The notes beneath the pieces were generated by a model, which was not told the DNA's origin, ran no database searches, and saw only the letters and a list, made by a program, of their open reading frames with translations. Of a DNA stretch of 64,000 nt, positions 15,586-28,848 are shown piece by piece. Source of the DNA: Cichorium intybus (lineage: Eukaryota; Streptophyta; Magnoliopsida; Asterales; Asteraceae); contig CM042013.1 in NCBI GenBank assembly GCA_023525715.1, forward strand, positions 75,251,494-75,315,493, read 5' to 3'. A program made the position numbers and the translations under genes. The number at the start of each line of letters is the position of its first letter. Position 1 is the stretch's first letter.

Positions 15586-16278
15586 CAGAAACCAAATTGT
15601 TTTCTGTGAATTTTCCAAGTTTGATTCTTGTGCTAGGCTTATCCGATTGACCTGAAATTTTAAACATAGGTTTAATATGTTGTAAAACTTCATGGAAAAT
15701 TATCGGAATACGAATACGACCTCCCGAAAGTACTGTAGTAGAATACGCATATTTCGGGAAGTGTATTAAATTATATAACAATGGTTATTGATTGGAAATA
15801 CTTGGAAATGGTTCCCAATTTAATTGTATAGGACTCTTGTGTAGTAGAGTCAACTAAAATGGTTATTAACCTATTATCATTTGATATATAAATGAATAAA
15901 TAGGTACGGGATAAATGGTTGTGGTGCACGTAAAGGCAGGAAACAACCGGGATTTAAACGCAACTAGTATCCAGGTGAGTAATCTCACTGATATCCTATG
16001 TGATATATGATGATTGAATTGTTACAGGTTGAAATTGATTGTGGGACGAAATTGATGGTTCAAAGATACGCTTGAAGAGACAAGACCAGATAAGCCGTGA
16101 GTCTATAATAGACAAGAACGGAGCTGTGAGTCAAACCTATATAGACAAGACTGGATAAGCCGTGAGTCATTGCGATGACAAGAACGGAGCCGTGAGTCTA
16201 GGCAACAGCGGGCTAACCCGTGAGCCAAGGCAACAGCGGGCTAACCCGTGAGCCATAACTAATTCTGGATTTTATATC

Positions 16279-16460
16279 CAATGGGTGCGGCCTTCGGGCT
16301 ATGTCTCCGATGCGGCCTTCGGGCTATGACTCCGGTGCGGCCTTCGGGCTATGTCTCCGATGCGGCCTTCGGGCTATGACTCCGGTGCGGCCTTCGGGCT
16401 ATGTCTCCGATGCGGCCTTCGGGCTATGATTCTGGTGCGGCCTTCGGGCTATGAAATTTG
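16279..16460 (+). repeat. 24-25-bp minisatellite in 5' LTR of D
   Basis: Seven copies of TGCGGCCTTCGGGCTATG with alternating TCTCCGA and ACTCCGG linkers (a dimeric higher-order unit of about 49 bp). The 3' LTR has nine copies (22583-22806), which explains its extra 50 bp. Confidence 0.9.
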
Positions 16461-17157
16461 GTGCGGCCTTTCGGCTATGATATTGTTACAGGTACATGGT
16501 GCGGACTTATGGTTATGATATCGGGTTATTTAACCCAGCTGGTGCGGCCTTCGGGCTATGATTTATATATTGACAATGTTTTGGTACAGCTTATATAGCT
16601 ATGACACAGGGTGCGGCTTAAATAGCCATGAAACACTGTGCGGTCCATTGTGACTAAGAAACATGGGACAGAAATGGTTAGATATGATTATTGTGCAAAT
16701 AACTGACGTGACTTCATAATTGCAGGTTATCATGATATAGTCTGTAAGGCTATAATTTAGGATGTGAAATCCTAAGAGATATTTGGTCAGCCAGTAAGGC
16801 TAGGAGTTTGGTTTTGATATCCAAACAGTTATATGAATGTATTTCTAATACTCGTTATTTGCAGATACGATTACTCACAGAGCTTTATAGCTCACGATAT
16901 TTGTTACTGTCTCTGCAGGTTAGCATGATACTGATAGGGGACAAGATAGAGTCCGTGACTTTGAAGAGTGACTCATAGATGCTGTCAGTAGCAGCCCGAC
17001 TTTAATGGAGACATGGTATTTTATTACTCTCCTTGATACACTTGTACCCGTTTTTATTAAAATATACCCCTTTGTTATGGTTTTAAGTTTTGAAACCTTG
17101 GTTTTAAATGAAAAAATTTTCAGGGGTGTTTTGTTTTAAAAGTCGGGTGTTACAAGT

Positions 17158-17169
17158 TGGTATCAGAGC
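17158..17169 (+). other. Primer binding site, element D
   Basis: TGGTATCAGAGC, complement of the initiator tRNA-Met 3' end, three bases after the LTR. Confidence 0.92.
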
Positions 17170-20100
17170 CGTGGTTTAAGTGAACTAGGTGTCTATAAAG
17201 TAGATCCCTGGACTTAAACCTTGCGAGATAGTAGACATGATATATAGTTAGGTGTATATAGTTGTTATTATACATATATAACCTAACCGTTGCTGACTTA
17301 TGACGTATAAGAAGTATGAGCAGTAAATCTTCTTAGGAAAAATTTAGGGTGTGGAGCTTTAAGAGGCGGACCAGCCCTTTCTCAAGGCTCTATTGAACGA
17401 GGGGCAAAGAGACAAGTAGCAGAAAACACACATGATAAGCAACAGTAGTTGTTGTGGTTAGAAAAAGAAATTTGGGTGCTCACCCTGACTGATATTCAAG
17501 GTAAAAGAAAAGTAGCTGAGACTACAAAAAAAGTAGAAAAAGATTAGTGGACGCTTCAGGAGAAGTTACCACAAACTGGGTCCAACCTAAAAGGGAATGG
17601 ACCAAAACAGAGCCACTATGTATTGTGATCAGTGCAGGAAAGGCACTAAGGAAAATTGTAGAGTTGAGACTCTACCGTTGACATGCTGAAATTGCAGATG
17701 ATAGGAGCAGATTGCTCGAGCTTGTTGTATGGGACGGAAGTGGTTCCAGCGAGGAACTATAGATCACGTCCTTATGACATACTCACATGCTAAATGTGGA
17801 GTAACGGGTGGTGAACCCAGGAAAGAAAGAAGAAATGGATGGTTAAAAAGGACCAGTGGTGCCTTGATCATTCCAGCAGATTATGGAAGAAACTCGTGAG
17901 GAGACCAATATGATCTCCGATCTAATTGTTCTGAATATAATCCCTGTATATGTTATATTTGATCCATGAAGCTATGCTTTGGATCGATGACTTGATGTCT
18001 TGTTTGAATGTTTCATCAATGATTTTGGATGAAATTTTGGAAGTAGCTATAGCAGATAGCAAACATGTTCTAGATATTGAACACCTGGAAGGTAGATTGC
18101 TTATGATTTACGGGACCATTTTCCCTATGAATCTAAAGCTGATGACTACCAGTGAATCTGAAACAATGGAGATTATGAATTGGTTAGCAATGAATTATGC
18201 TAACATGAATTGTAGAAATATGAACATGATGGTTCAGAAAGCAGAAATGAAACGGATGAAAATCCATGGTAAAGGACCGTTGTTGAGAATACCGGTTAGT
18301 TTTCTTTGCTTAAACTCGGAAAAGAGTTAGTAAAAGAATGATGTTGTAGTTGGCATACGTGGTATGGCCAAGCTAAATAAAGCAGTGATAGTAATTCACT
18401 ACTTTAAATAAATTCTCGGATGGTTCTTTTGAAAAGAACTTCCAAGATTTCTGCCAGATTGGCAAGAAGAGCTTATGATTAAGCTGGTCTTGGGAGTCAT
18501 TCCTGTTATCTAGGCTCTGTGTTGATTGACCTCTGCAGAGAGGGCAGAGTGGTAAAACAATTGGAAGAAATTGTTTTTGAATTTGGGTCTCATATGGCCG
18601 AATGTGTCATCGTATGGAGCCCTACCTTGTTTGAAAAGAAGAAAAACAAGTTGATGCATATGTGCATTGACTATTGAGAATCTGAGATTCTCGAGGCCAG
18701 ATCGAAAATGAGGTACATTTGTACCAGATATTGGAGGTACTTCACTGAGTTAAGTGATCTGTAAAATTCTCCAAGTATGAAAATTTGGCTAAAAGAAGTT
18801 GCATATTCTTTGGGCATGTTAACAATGCCAGAGATGATAAAGTAGAACCAGTGGAAAGAATGATACCGTGATAAGACAGGAACCGCCTTGGAATCTGACT
18901 GGAATTAGTAATAGTTTCCTTGGATTGGCGGGTTATTATGGGAGAGTTGTAGAAAAATACTCCTTGACTGTTGTTCAGTTGACTAAGGTGGACTAATAAA
19001 AGTGTAAAGTCTGAGTGGTAGAAAGACCACAGATATGTTGTAAAGGTTTGGAATAAACCTTGTGTGAACCTCTAACGTTAGCAATGATGCTAAGCAGAGA
19101 AGATGGATTGGATCATTGAAATGTATCCAACTTTGATTGTGGAGGCATGGTGTTGCCATAGCAACTATGATTTTGGTATTAAGCTTTTGAGACACTATCT
19201 ATATGGTGTAAGGCTTACCGTGTATAAGGATCATAAAAGTTTGAAAGACTTAATTGATCAAAAAGAAGCTATATATGAAATAGCAAAGATAGATGGGTTA
19301 CTTAAAGATTTCGGGTATGAAATCCTGTACCATCTCGAAAAGGGCGGATGTGATTCTAAATGTCTTGAATTAGAAAGAGTATCTTGTGAAAGATACAACC
19401 ACATGCGTGAGTGTGGCGAATTGATTACCTGAGTTGATTCAGGTAGCATAGAAAGAAGTGTATAAGTCTAAAAACGTGAATGATGAATGAATGATTAGCT
19501 ATTGAAAGAAGCTAGATAGAAACTCACAGTGATTGAAAACCCTTGGGGGTTGTGTATATGAGTTCCAAAGCATGGTGAGATATGAAATCTACCCTTAAAA
19601 GACGTATATTGGGGTAAGTATGTTAAATGCCCGGGATAATACCAGACTAGATAGGTCGATATAACCTATGTATTGGTGGCCGGGAATGAAAGAAAGGCAT
19701 TGAAAGACATGTGAAAAATGTTTGACTTGTGTGTAACTACAGTCAAACCATTAGAAGTATACAGAAAATTTAACCGTTGTGGGCCCCAAGGAAGAAATGG
19801 GACGAAAAATATCATAGAATTTGTAATAAAGTCTTTGCAAGTACCGCATGGGTATGAAACCATATGGATAATTGCAGGTTGATTGATGCCACCAGTGCAA
19901 ATTTGTACCGACTAGGTAAGATATTAAGATCGAAAAGTAGTGAAAAACTACATAGAAAAAGAAAATTGTTGACGTGCACTACAGGTGTCGACTGTATCGG
20001 ATCGAAATACTAGAATTCTTTGCTGAATTTAGCATTAATTCTTAGAATTATTAGCTCAAAAGTACTAGTAAGTACTGTATATGATTTGCAGATTGATGAA

Positions 20101-20828
20101 GAGGCGAGATAATGATGCAGACTCCAGAAGATATGCCTGAAATCTGCATAACAGACCCTAGCGGAAAACAAGACGACCGTCTATCCTTGGTAGAAGTTGT
20201 AGATAAGTATAGGTTTTATACTAGTGTTTTATTGACTCGTAGGAAGTATTGGGGAGAAGCCGTTGACTAAACCTGAGATTGTATCTCAAACAGAAGAAAA
20301 GATTAGGCAAATTCGAGAAAGCTTGGAAATAGACCAAAATCGACAAGAGTAGTATGCGGATTGTCGAGTAAAACCATTGAAACCCCAAGTAAATGAAGAT
20401 GGTGGAACTCAAAGTGACCCTCCGGAAGGACTAGAAATTGATGTGGGACAAAAAGGAAAGTTGAGTCCTTGTTTATTGGACCTTTCCGTATATCCCAAAA
20501 GCAAGAATTGCGGTGTATTGATTGAAGATTCTTGATGAACTTCAAGATGATTGTAAAGTTTTCTATGGGTCTCATGGTTCTGAGAACATAGATTGATAAA
20601 TTCTAACGAATCCCTCATGTTGAAATGAGGAAGATAAGTGATAAAGGTGCCCGGGACAACCGGAGGAGTGATATGCGAGTGGTGATATAACCACGAGATA
20701 CGAAGATTAGTATGGTTAAAGAGCTTTGGCAAAACCATGAATGTTTCCATACGATATGGGAAACCGAAATTATAATGAGATAGAATTACCCTCGCTTGTT
20801 TGTATGATTTCGGGGACGAAATCTTTTG
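17170..20828 (+). pseudogene. Decayed gag-pol of element D
   Basis: Compressed to 3.7 kb and broken in every domain, but the normal order is readable on the plus strand: a CCHC-like remnant near 17615-17700; a protease body at 17950-18330 (MNWLAMNYANMNCR, where the intact C copy reads MDWLDDN); RT pieces at about 18590-18680 (SSPW then KKNKLMHMCIDY) and 18890-18990 (SFLGLAGYY); RNase H end near 19180-19400 (LLRHYLYGVRLTVYKDHKSL, FGYEILYH); integrase near 19670-19900 (PGMKERH, CEKCLTC); integrase C-terminus near 20255-20560 (GEKPLTKPEIVSQTEEKIRQ); and a chromodomain end before the polypurine tract. The catalytic RT Asp pair and the integrase triad are not found. It cannot encode working enzymes. 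Confidence 0.85.
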
Positions 20829-20843
20829 AAGGAGGGGAGAATT
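20829..20843 (+). other. Polypurine tract, element D
   Basis: AAGGAGGGGAGAATT immediately before the 3' LTR, preceded by the Tekay-typical GGGGACGAAATC. It primes plus-strand synthesis. Confidence 0.85.
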
Positions 20844-23506
20844 TGTAACGCCAAGATACTCTTTTTATAAATATAATAAAAAGGGTAAAATGGTCATTTT
20901 ACCTTGGACGGGTAAAGTGGTCTTTTAGACAGAAAAGTAATTAGTTTAAAATAATATTTTGAGTTTTGGACTTAAAATGTTATAAAAACGGATTTTTGGT
21001 CGTTTTACCACAAAAGGGTAATTTGGTCATTTGACCATGTGAAGGACCAAATATGAAAAATATTGTTGGTTGTGGCAAAAATGTAAGAAATGAAAGTTTT
21101 ATTGTAATAAAACTTGATTTTGTGGTCAAAGTTCAAGAAAATGAACTTTAGGACTAAAAATGTAAAAATTTGTGGTATAAATAGAAGAAAGTTGACTCTC
21201 TCCTTGACTAGCCAATTGTGCAGCAACGGGAGAAGGTTTGAAGGTGTGATTTCTGCAGGAGATCATGAAATTGAAGCAAGAACTAGGAACAATGGTTGGA
21301 GTGGGTGATTTCCAAGCAATTAAGGTAAGTAGATTGCCCTTTTTGTCTAGTTCTTGAAGAAGTTCTAAATGGGTTTTATAGAAACTGAAATTTGTAAATT
21401 TCAGTTATGATTATGTGTTTAAATTGATGTAATACTTCCATTAATTCATGCTAATAAGGACTTAGTTCAAGAAAATGGAAGTAGGTTGTTATTTTTGATG
21501 AAATTGAAGTTTTGGGGTTTTGGAACAAAGAACCCTAATTCTTCATTTTGATTGATTTGGTTGTTTTGGATGGTTGAAAACCTTGTTAAAGTATAAGGTT
21601 TTAGCCTAGGAACAAACCCCAAATGATTAAGTCGAGTATTAAGGGCTTAAAATGAGAAAATGAGATTTTGTAGCTTGAAAATCGGAGTTCCTGGTCTGCT
21701 GATCAGCCCTCGCGACGCGACCAGCATGGTCCTCGCGACTCGAAGGGCATGACCTTCGCGCCTCGACCAGCATGGCCCTCACGACTCGAAGGTGTGCCTT
21801 CGCGACTTGACCCGAGTTGCCCTCGCGACTCGAAGAGCCTAGTCTTCGCGACTCGACCATAGGGTCCGTCGCGACGCGAGCCCTGGGCAGAAACCAAATT
21901 GTTTTCTGTGAATTTTCCAAGTTTGATTATTGTGCTAGGCTTATCCGATTGACCTGAAATTTTAAACATAGGTTTAATATGTTGTAAAACTTCATGGAAA
22001 ATTATCGGAATACGAATACGACCTCCCGAAAGTACTGTAGTAGAATACGCGTATTTCGGGAAGTGTATTAAATTATATAACAATGGTTATTGATTGGAAA
22101 TACTTGGAAATGGTTCCCAATTTAATTGTATAGGACTCTTGTGTAGTAGAGTCAACTAAAATGGTTATTAACCTATTATCATTTGATATATAAATGAATA
22201 AATAGGTACGGGATAAATGGTTGTGGTGCACGTAAAGGCAGGAAACAACCGGGATTTAAACGCAACTAGTATCCAGGTGAGTAATCTCACTGATATCATA
22301 TGTGATATATGATGATTGAATTGTTACAGGTTGAAATTGATTGTGGGACGAAATTGATGGTTCAAAGATACGCTTGAAGAGACAAGACCAGATAAGCCGT
22401 GAGTCTATAATAGACAAGAACGGAGCTATGAGTCAAACCTATATAGACAAGACCGGATAAGCCGTGAGTCATTGCGATGACAAGAACGGAGCCGTGAGTC
22501 TAGGCAACAGCGGGCTAACCCGTGAGCCAAGGCAACAGCGGGCTAACCCGTGAGCCATAACTAATTCTGGATATTATATCCAATGGGTGCGGCCTTCGGG
22601 CTATGTCTCCGATGCGGCCTTCGGGCTATGACTCCGGTGCGGCCTTCGGGCTATGTCTCCGATGCGGCCTTCGGGCTATGACTCCGGTGCGGCCTTTGGG
22701 CTATGTCTCCGATGCGGCCTTCGGGCTATGACTCCGGTGCGGCCTTCGGGCTATGTCTCCGATGCGGCCTTCGGGCTATGATTCTGGTGCGGCCTTCGGG
22801 CTATGAAATTTGGTGCGGCCTTTCGGCTATGATATTGTTACAGGTACATGGTGCGGACTTATGGCTATGATATCGGGTTATTTAACCCAGCTGGTGCGGC
22901 CTTCGGGCTATGATTTATATATTGACAATGTTTTGGTACAACTTATATAGCTATGACACAGGGTGCGGCTTAAATAGCCATGAAACACTGTGCGGTCCAT
23001 TGTGACTAAGAAACATGGGACAGAAATGGTTAGATATGATTATTGTGCAAATAACTGACGTGACTTGATAATTGCAGGTTATCATGATATAGTCTGTAAG
23101 GCTATAATTTAGGATGTGAAATCCTAAGAGATATTTGGTCAGCCAGTAAGGCTAGGAGTTTGGTTTTGATATCCAAACAGTTATATGAATGTATTTCTAA
23201 TACTCGTTATTTGCAGATACGATTACTCACTGAGCTTTATAGCTCACGATATTTGTTACTGTCCCTGCAGGTTAGCATGATACTGATAGGGGACAAGATA
23301 GAGTCCGTGACTTTGAAGAGGGACTCATAGATGCTGTCAGTAGCAGCCCGGCTTTAATGGAGACATGGTATTTTATTACTCTCCTTGATACACTTGTACC
23401 CGTTTTTATTAAAATATACCCCTTTGTTATGGTTTTAAGTTTTGAAACTTTGGTTTTAAATGAAAAAATTTTCAGGGGTGTTTTGTTTTAAAAGCCGGGT
23501 GTTACA
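20844..23506 (+). repeat. 3' LTR of element D
   Basis: A 2663-bp LTR nearly identical to 14542-17154. Only about 10-20 substitutions were noticed by eye, plus two extra minisatellite units. It includes a TATA box at 21176-21183, a palindrome array at 21707-21887 and a minisatellite at 22583-22806. Confidence 0.92.
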
Positions 23507-24020
23507 CAATCCTTTCTCTATATCAAGATTTATATTCTCCCACCAGAACTGGGCATCTTTGTGCAGACGATTTGTAGCATACTCAACCTTGTCTTTTTCT
23601 GCACACTTACTCATACGAAAAACTTTCTCAATATGGGTTAGCCAATTTCGTGCATCAATAGGATCATCAGTACTGAAGAAATCATTCGGTTTATGTTTTC
23701 GGAATGTCTCATAATTGCAACCTTTTGGTTCGCTCGATCCTCCAGCCTCAGCATGTGTAACAACTGGCTCTCTCCGACCCTCCCCAACCACAGGTGTGAT
23801 AGGAGGTCGGTTTCGATCATCTCTATTCGTCACCTCCGTTTGAGGTCTTATTAAGGTAGGCAATAAGCTTTTAACGGCTTTTGCTACCTCCGCAGCAATC
23901 AACTCTTGTAAAGATGATGTCAACTCAGGCGGTCTCTCGCCTTCGGACTAGCGCCCCAGTCTAGAATCTTGTGATCCCGAATGCTCATCTCGGTGATCAC
24001 CTCCCTCTTTTTCCTTTCTA
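23507..24020 (-). pseudogene. Gag N-terminal part of element C
   Basis: Contains ELIAAEVAKAVKSLLPTLI, an acidic and proline-bearing linker, CNYETFRKHKPNDFF, then PIDARNWLTHIEKVF and KVEYATNRLHKDAQFWWENI, the start of the Retrotrans_gag domain. Element D interrupts directly after IEKGL; removing D and one CAATC restores reading continuity into 14536 and below. A TAG lies in the N-terminal tail near 23948 and no convincing ATG remains upstream. Coding past 23507 into the D LTR is artefactual. Confidence 0.85.
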
Positions 24021-24065
24021 GAAATTATTTTAACTGAAAAGAAATTTTACTCATTTAGAAATCAC

Positions 24066-24200
24066 CACCATAATACTCAATATGGTGTATAATCAACTCA
24101 TTTTGTATACCACCATAATACTCAATATGGTTACATAACCAACTCAATTTATATGTCACCATAATACTCAATATGGTTACATAATCAACTCATTAATACA
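24066..24200 (-). repeat. 45-46-bp tandem repeat in element C leader
   Basis: Three units, each with ACCATAATACTCAATATGGT (starts at 24067, 24112, 24158); the ACCATA...TATGGT ends of each unit are complementary. The repeat lies between primer site and gag. Confidence 0.85.
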
Positions 24201-24294
24201 CCACGAATGATAACTATTTAGGACTTTAACGGACTTCTCTACCTCATTGGTTTAAGTCTAAACCCATCTCAAGGTTTAATTCTCTTAAACCACA

Positions 24295-24306
24295 GCTCTA
24301 ATACCA
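24295..24306 (-). other. Primer binding site, element C
   Basis: Minus-strand TGGTATTAGAGC, one mismatch (C to T) from the initiator tRNA-Met site, three bases from the LTR. Confidence 0.85.
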
Positions 24307-24309
24307 ACT

Positions 24310-25582
<1,273 letters not shown>

Positions 25583-26573
25583 CCCAGACCTCCACCGTCG
25601 CACATTGCCTCCACCGTCATCGTTCTCCAGTCATTGCCGCCGCTATAGGCGGCGGTTCGTCGGAAATCGCACAGCAGTCCCGCTGCTACTTCCCTCTCGG
25701 TCTTCTTTCTGTGGATCGAAAATCCTACTCCTTCGATTCCTGCCTTTCTCGGGACCTCTCTCTCTCTCTCAATTTCTTTCTCGATCTGTCGATCTTTCTT
25801 TCCCTCTCGTTGCTTCTGACTCGCAGCAAGAAAAAAAACAGGAGTTCCCATTTCTTCTTTTCTCCTATGATTTCACGCCCACAGATCTCTTAAACCGGGT
25901 ACTGAGTTTAAACTTGGATCAGATATGAAAATTTCCGAAAATACCCTTAATGATCATGACTTAGAAAAATTTAGCTTTTCTTATGATTCTTATCAAACTT
26001 TACGGCATCAAAACTTCTACATACGATATCGGAATTTAACAAACTTTATACTTCTAGAAAGGTGGGAAGGAGCTTAACAACTTTCCCCTACTGATTTAAG
26101 TCTGAATTTAACTAGATTGTCCGTTATCAGCCCTTAAACATGGCCACTTGGCCATAGTTGTCACTTTTTGACCATCTTTAATCCGTCATAACTTCTTCAG
26201 TATAACTCCAAACGACCCAAATATTTTTCCTATATTACTATTACATCAAAGTCTACAAAAGTCTCCTTGATGACTTTTGCCCAATTTGTTATAGATTTTT
26301 ATATATTAATTTTTAAAGTTTAACAATTATATTTTCACTTTCTCCCCCAATTTCCCATTCTTGTCCTCGGGTCTTTAAATCAAAATTACAAATTAAGTAA
26401 TACTTCATTATGACTTAATAAAAGTTCATAAAACATAAATTTCCATATTTTCACATTCCTTGACCATTTTTCCCTTTCGTATACATTTAAAGTAAACTGG
26501 ACATCGATCCTCTTAACATCAAGATTCTTAGTTTTAAATCCTGATTTCATATACTAAAATTTAGGTTCTCACA
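25583..26573 (-). repeat. Gypsy LTR E, second part
   Basis: Ends on plus with GGTTCTCACA at 26573, i.e. minus-strand TGTGAGAACC, and is followed by a Tekay-type polypurine and pol-end context (CGAGGACGGAATCC). It includes a GC- and CT-rich piece (25583-25900) with a perfect 7-bp stem CCGCCGC/GCGGCGG at about 25635. With 6068-8856 it would make an LTR of about 3780 bp. Continuity across element C is inferred, since no target duplication confirms it. Confidence 0.6.
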
Positions 26574-27199
26574 AATATCTACCCCTTAAAAGGATTCCGT
26601 CCTCGTAATCACTCCATGGGAAGCAACATAACTAGCAACTACATAATTGCATGGGAACCTAAACTGTTACAAAGTTTTCAACAAAACTCTTCCTCCGAAT
26701 TCTCATTGCCTTGTGCAATCCTGGTTTTAATCATTCCTTATTATTCATCTTCATTTCTCGTGCTTTCTTTACCTAGCTCATAATCACTAAAATGCATTCC
26801 ATCTGAAACTTAGATAACTTCCTTATTCACTTCTCATAGCAACTTTGACTTTTCAAAGTCAACATGCAATTCAATTACTTTCTTTTCATTACCTAGTACT
26901 CAAACCTGCTTTAATTATTATTGTTTTTCCACTGATCGAGTGTACTAATATTTATATAATAGAGTTTTGGACTATTTATCCAAAATAGCATTCTACTTTA
27001 CTATTCATACTCTTTGCATGAACAATATTTAAAAAGAAAAGGAATATATGTATGGAGATTCATTCAATTATATACTTATCATCGTTATGAAGGACTGGTG
27101 ACACTGAAGGTGCAGTTAGTGGTGTTCCTATCATGGGATGACACACATATCTTTATCTCAAAATATGGGAAATGATCAAAGTGGATTTACCAAACTTTC
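26574..27199 (-). other. Polypurine tract and short interior remnant of element E
   Basis: Begins with minus-strand TTTTAAGGGGTAGATATT behind CGAGGACGGAATCC, the same context as in elements C, D and F. The rest is AT-rich with no recognisable coding sequence. Confidence 0.55.
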
Positions 27200-28150
27200 C
27201 TATGTTGATATTTTTTATCTAATAAAAAATGTACTATGACACAACCGATTTGGAGAATGTTGTAAAACATGCTTAGAATGAGCAAGAAAATAATAAAAAG
27301 CTTACTTCAGCCCTGAATGAGTTTTATAGTTTCATTGCTCATCTAGTTTCATTGCTCTTCCTAGTAAAACTCTTGCTAACTCCTGCAAAAATATTACTCT
27401 CATCATGAATCGAATGTCAAATGTTGGAACAACTAAATCCAACTTAAAAATTAATCTTTAGTTTCTAGACGGTCTATGTAAAAGTTAGGTAACAGTTAAA
27501 ATGATTAGCAAAAGAGGTAGTAACATGAAAACACTCTCTTTATGATCTCTACATGGATCTATAGTCTCAAGAGTCAACAATAATGAAAAAACTCTCAAAA
27601 GTCGGGCAACCTTTTAGCCCTCATTGCTGCTCAAAAGACACCATAGTTAACACTTCATTCTAGTCTTAGATAACTAGCACTGACCCAAAACCTTGCTAAT
27701 ATCTGCCCTCAACAGATCCATGAGACTTTTGGTTAGATCGAAGATGATGAAGAAGAAGAAGCTTATTGTCAAACATTTGCCTTTCAGTCAGAATTTTAAT
27801 TGTATGCCACCCATCTACCCCAAATCATCCAACTATCAAAAACCATACAATCCAAATTACTATGGTCATTAGCAAATATTCTACAACTCGCCAACATAAA
27901 ACTTGACACCTAAATGCCTACTTCTAACCATCGAATTTCAACATCCTCAATATAAATAGTTAAATGCAAGCTAGTATACAAACCTAAAACTTGAAATAAA
28001 TCCACTAATAAATGAGCCTTATGAGATGACACACGAACTACCGACCATAACTATCATGGTATTAACCACTATGTCAGGGACTGGATATCCCAGAAGAAGG
28101 ACAACGTGAAAAATGAGGCATACTTCCTTGAAAAGGTTAGTAAATCCAAA
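27200..28150 (+). pseudogene. Decayed copia gag remnant
   Basis: Plus-strand fragments with many stops resemble the C-terminal part of copia Gag: SLYDLYMDL near 27530, an acidic DDEEEEAYCQTFAFQSEF near 27745, and near 28050 a knuckle-like stretch YHGINHYVRDW in which two Cys appear replaced, followed by KVSKSK and a stop. Similarity is by motif spacing only, and lineage cannot be set. It ends at the LTR that starts at 28167. Confidence 0.4.
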
Positions 28151-28464
28151 TGATCTGAGAAGTGCATGTAATGTCCCATAATTTCAAGTTCAAAAAATAA
28201 ATTAAAACATAATAACCAAGTTCTTTAAATAACTAAAAACATCCCAACACTTGTTTCATCCAGACATATTGTTCACATAAGAAAAGATAGCGAAAACAGC
28301 AGAAAGCTAAACAGTAAGATAGGCGCCATGTAGTCAAGCCGGACCCTTCCCGCGATCTCCCGAAGTACCTAAAACATTGAAACATGAAACCGTAAGCATA
28401 AAGCTTAGTAAGTTCCCAATTTTCCATATCATTTAAAATCACATTAACATTTCATCTTTTGTCC

Positions 28465-28590
28465 AGTTCCATTGGCTCACCGGTTTCTTCCCGGTTCTTG
28501 CCCTATTCTATTGGCTCATGAGTTTCTTCCCGGTTCTTGCCCAATTCCAATAGCTCACGTGTTTCTTCCTGCTTCTTGCCCAATTCCATC
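28465..28590. repeat. About 42-bp minisatellite, three copies
   Basis: Units of CCAATTCCATTGGCTCAC plus CGGTTTCTTCCCGGTTCTTG with modest divergence. Confidence 0.8.
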
Positions 28591-28848
28591 TCATCATATT
28601 CATCATAAACAATAAAGTGAGAAGACTCACCTGATCCGTAGCTACTAGTATTTAAAGGAAAGTCGGTACAAATCCTCCCCGAGCCTCCTAATTATCAATA
28701 AAATTTATCAATTAACATTTCTACCCAAAACCCTTAACTAGACTCTAAACAAAAGGTTTTTCTCATAATCTAGCATAAAAGTTAGCTGTCCAAGGATCTA
28801 GGTCAACTGGTCAACAAAAAGTCAACCAAATCCCCACTGTCACGATTA

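Larger units (their letters stand above)
14542..17154 (+). repeat. 5' LTR of element D
   Basis: A 2613-bp LTR, TGTAACGCC...GGGTGTTACA. It contains a TATA box, a CTCGCGACTCGA palindrome array (15405-15585), runs of CCGTGAGTC-type units (16080-16260) and a 24-25-bp minisatellite (16279-16460). Confidence 0.92.
14542..23506 (+). mobile_element. Element D: Tekay-like gypsy element nested in gag of element C
   Basis: Complete plus-strand structure: LTR 14542-17154, primer site 17158-17169, decayed gag-pol, polypurine tract 20829-20843, LTR 20844-23506. A perfect 5-bp duplication, CAATC, flanks it (14537-14541 and 23507-23511). The LTRs differ by only a scatter of substitutions plus two minisatellite units, while the pol is full of stops and deletions. 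It must therefore have been copied by enzymes supplied in trans, probably by a relative of element C (inference). Confidence 0.93.

Noticed and set aside
15337..15781. Two overlapping 118-126-codon minus-strand frames in LTR D (repeated at 21639-22083)
   Set aside because: They translate the palindrome array in an LTR, are antisense to the element, and have no start context or homology pattern.
16279..16460. Regular short repeats resembling a CRISPR array
   Set aside because: Units are directly tandem with near-identical linkers, duplicated in both LTRs; a minisatellite in a plant element.
17158..17169. tRNA-like match at primer sites
   Set aside because: Only the 12-nt complement of the tRNA-Met 3' end is present; no tRNA gene fold surrounds it.
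25605..25928. 107-codon plus-strand frame in a CT-rich stretch
   Set aside because: Low-complexity Ser/Phe/Leu translation of CT repeats inside the inferred LTR E; an overlapping antisense frame is equally open.
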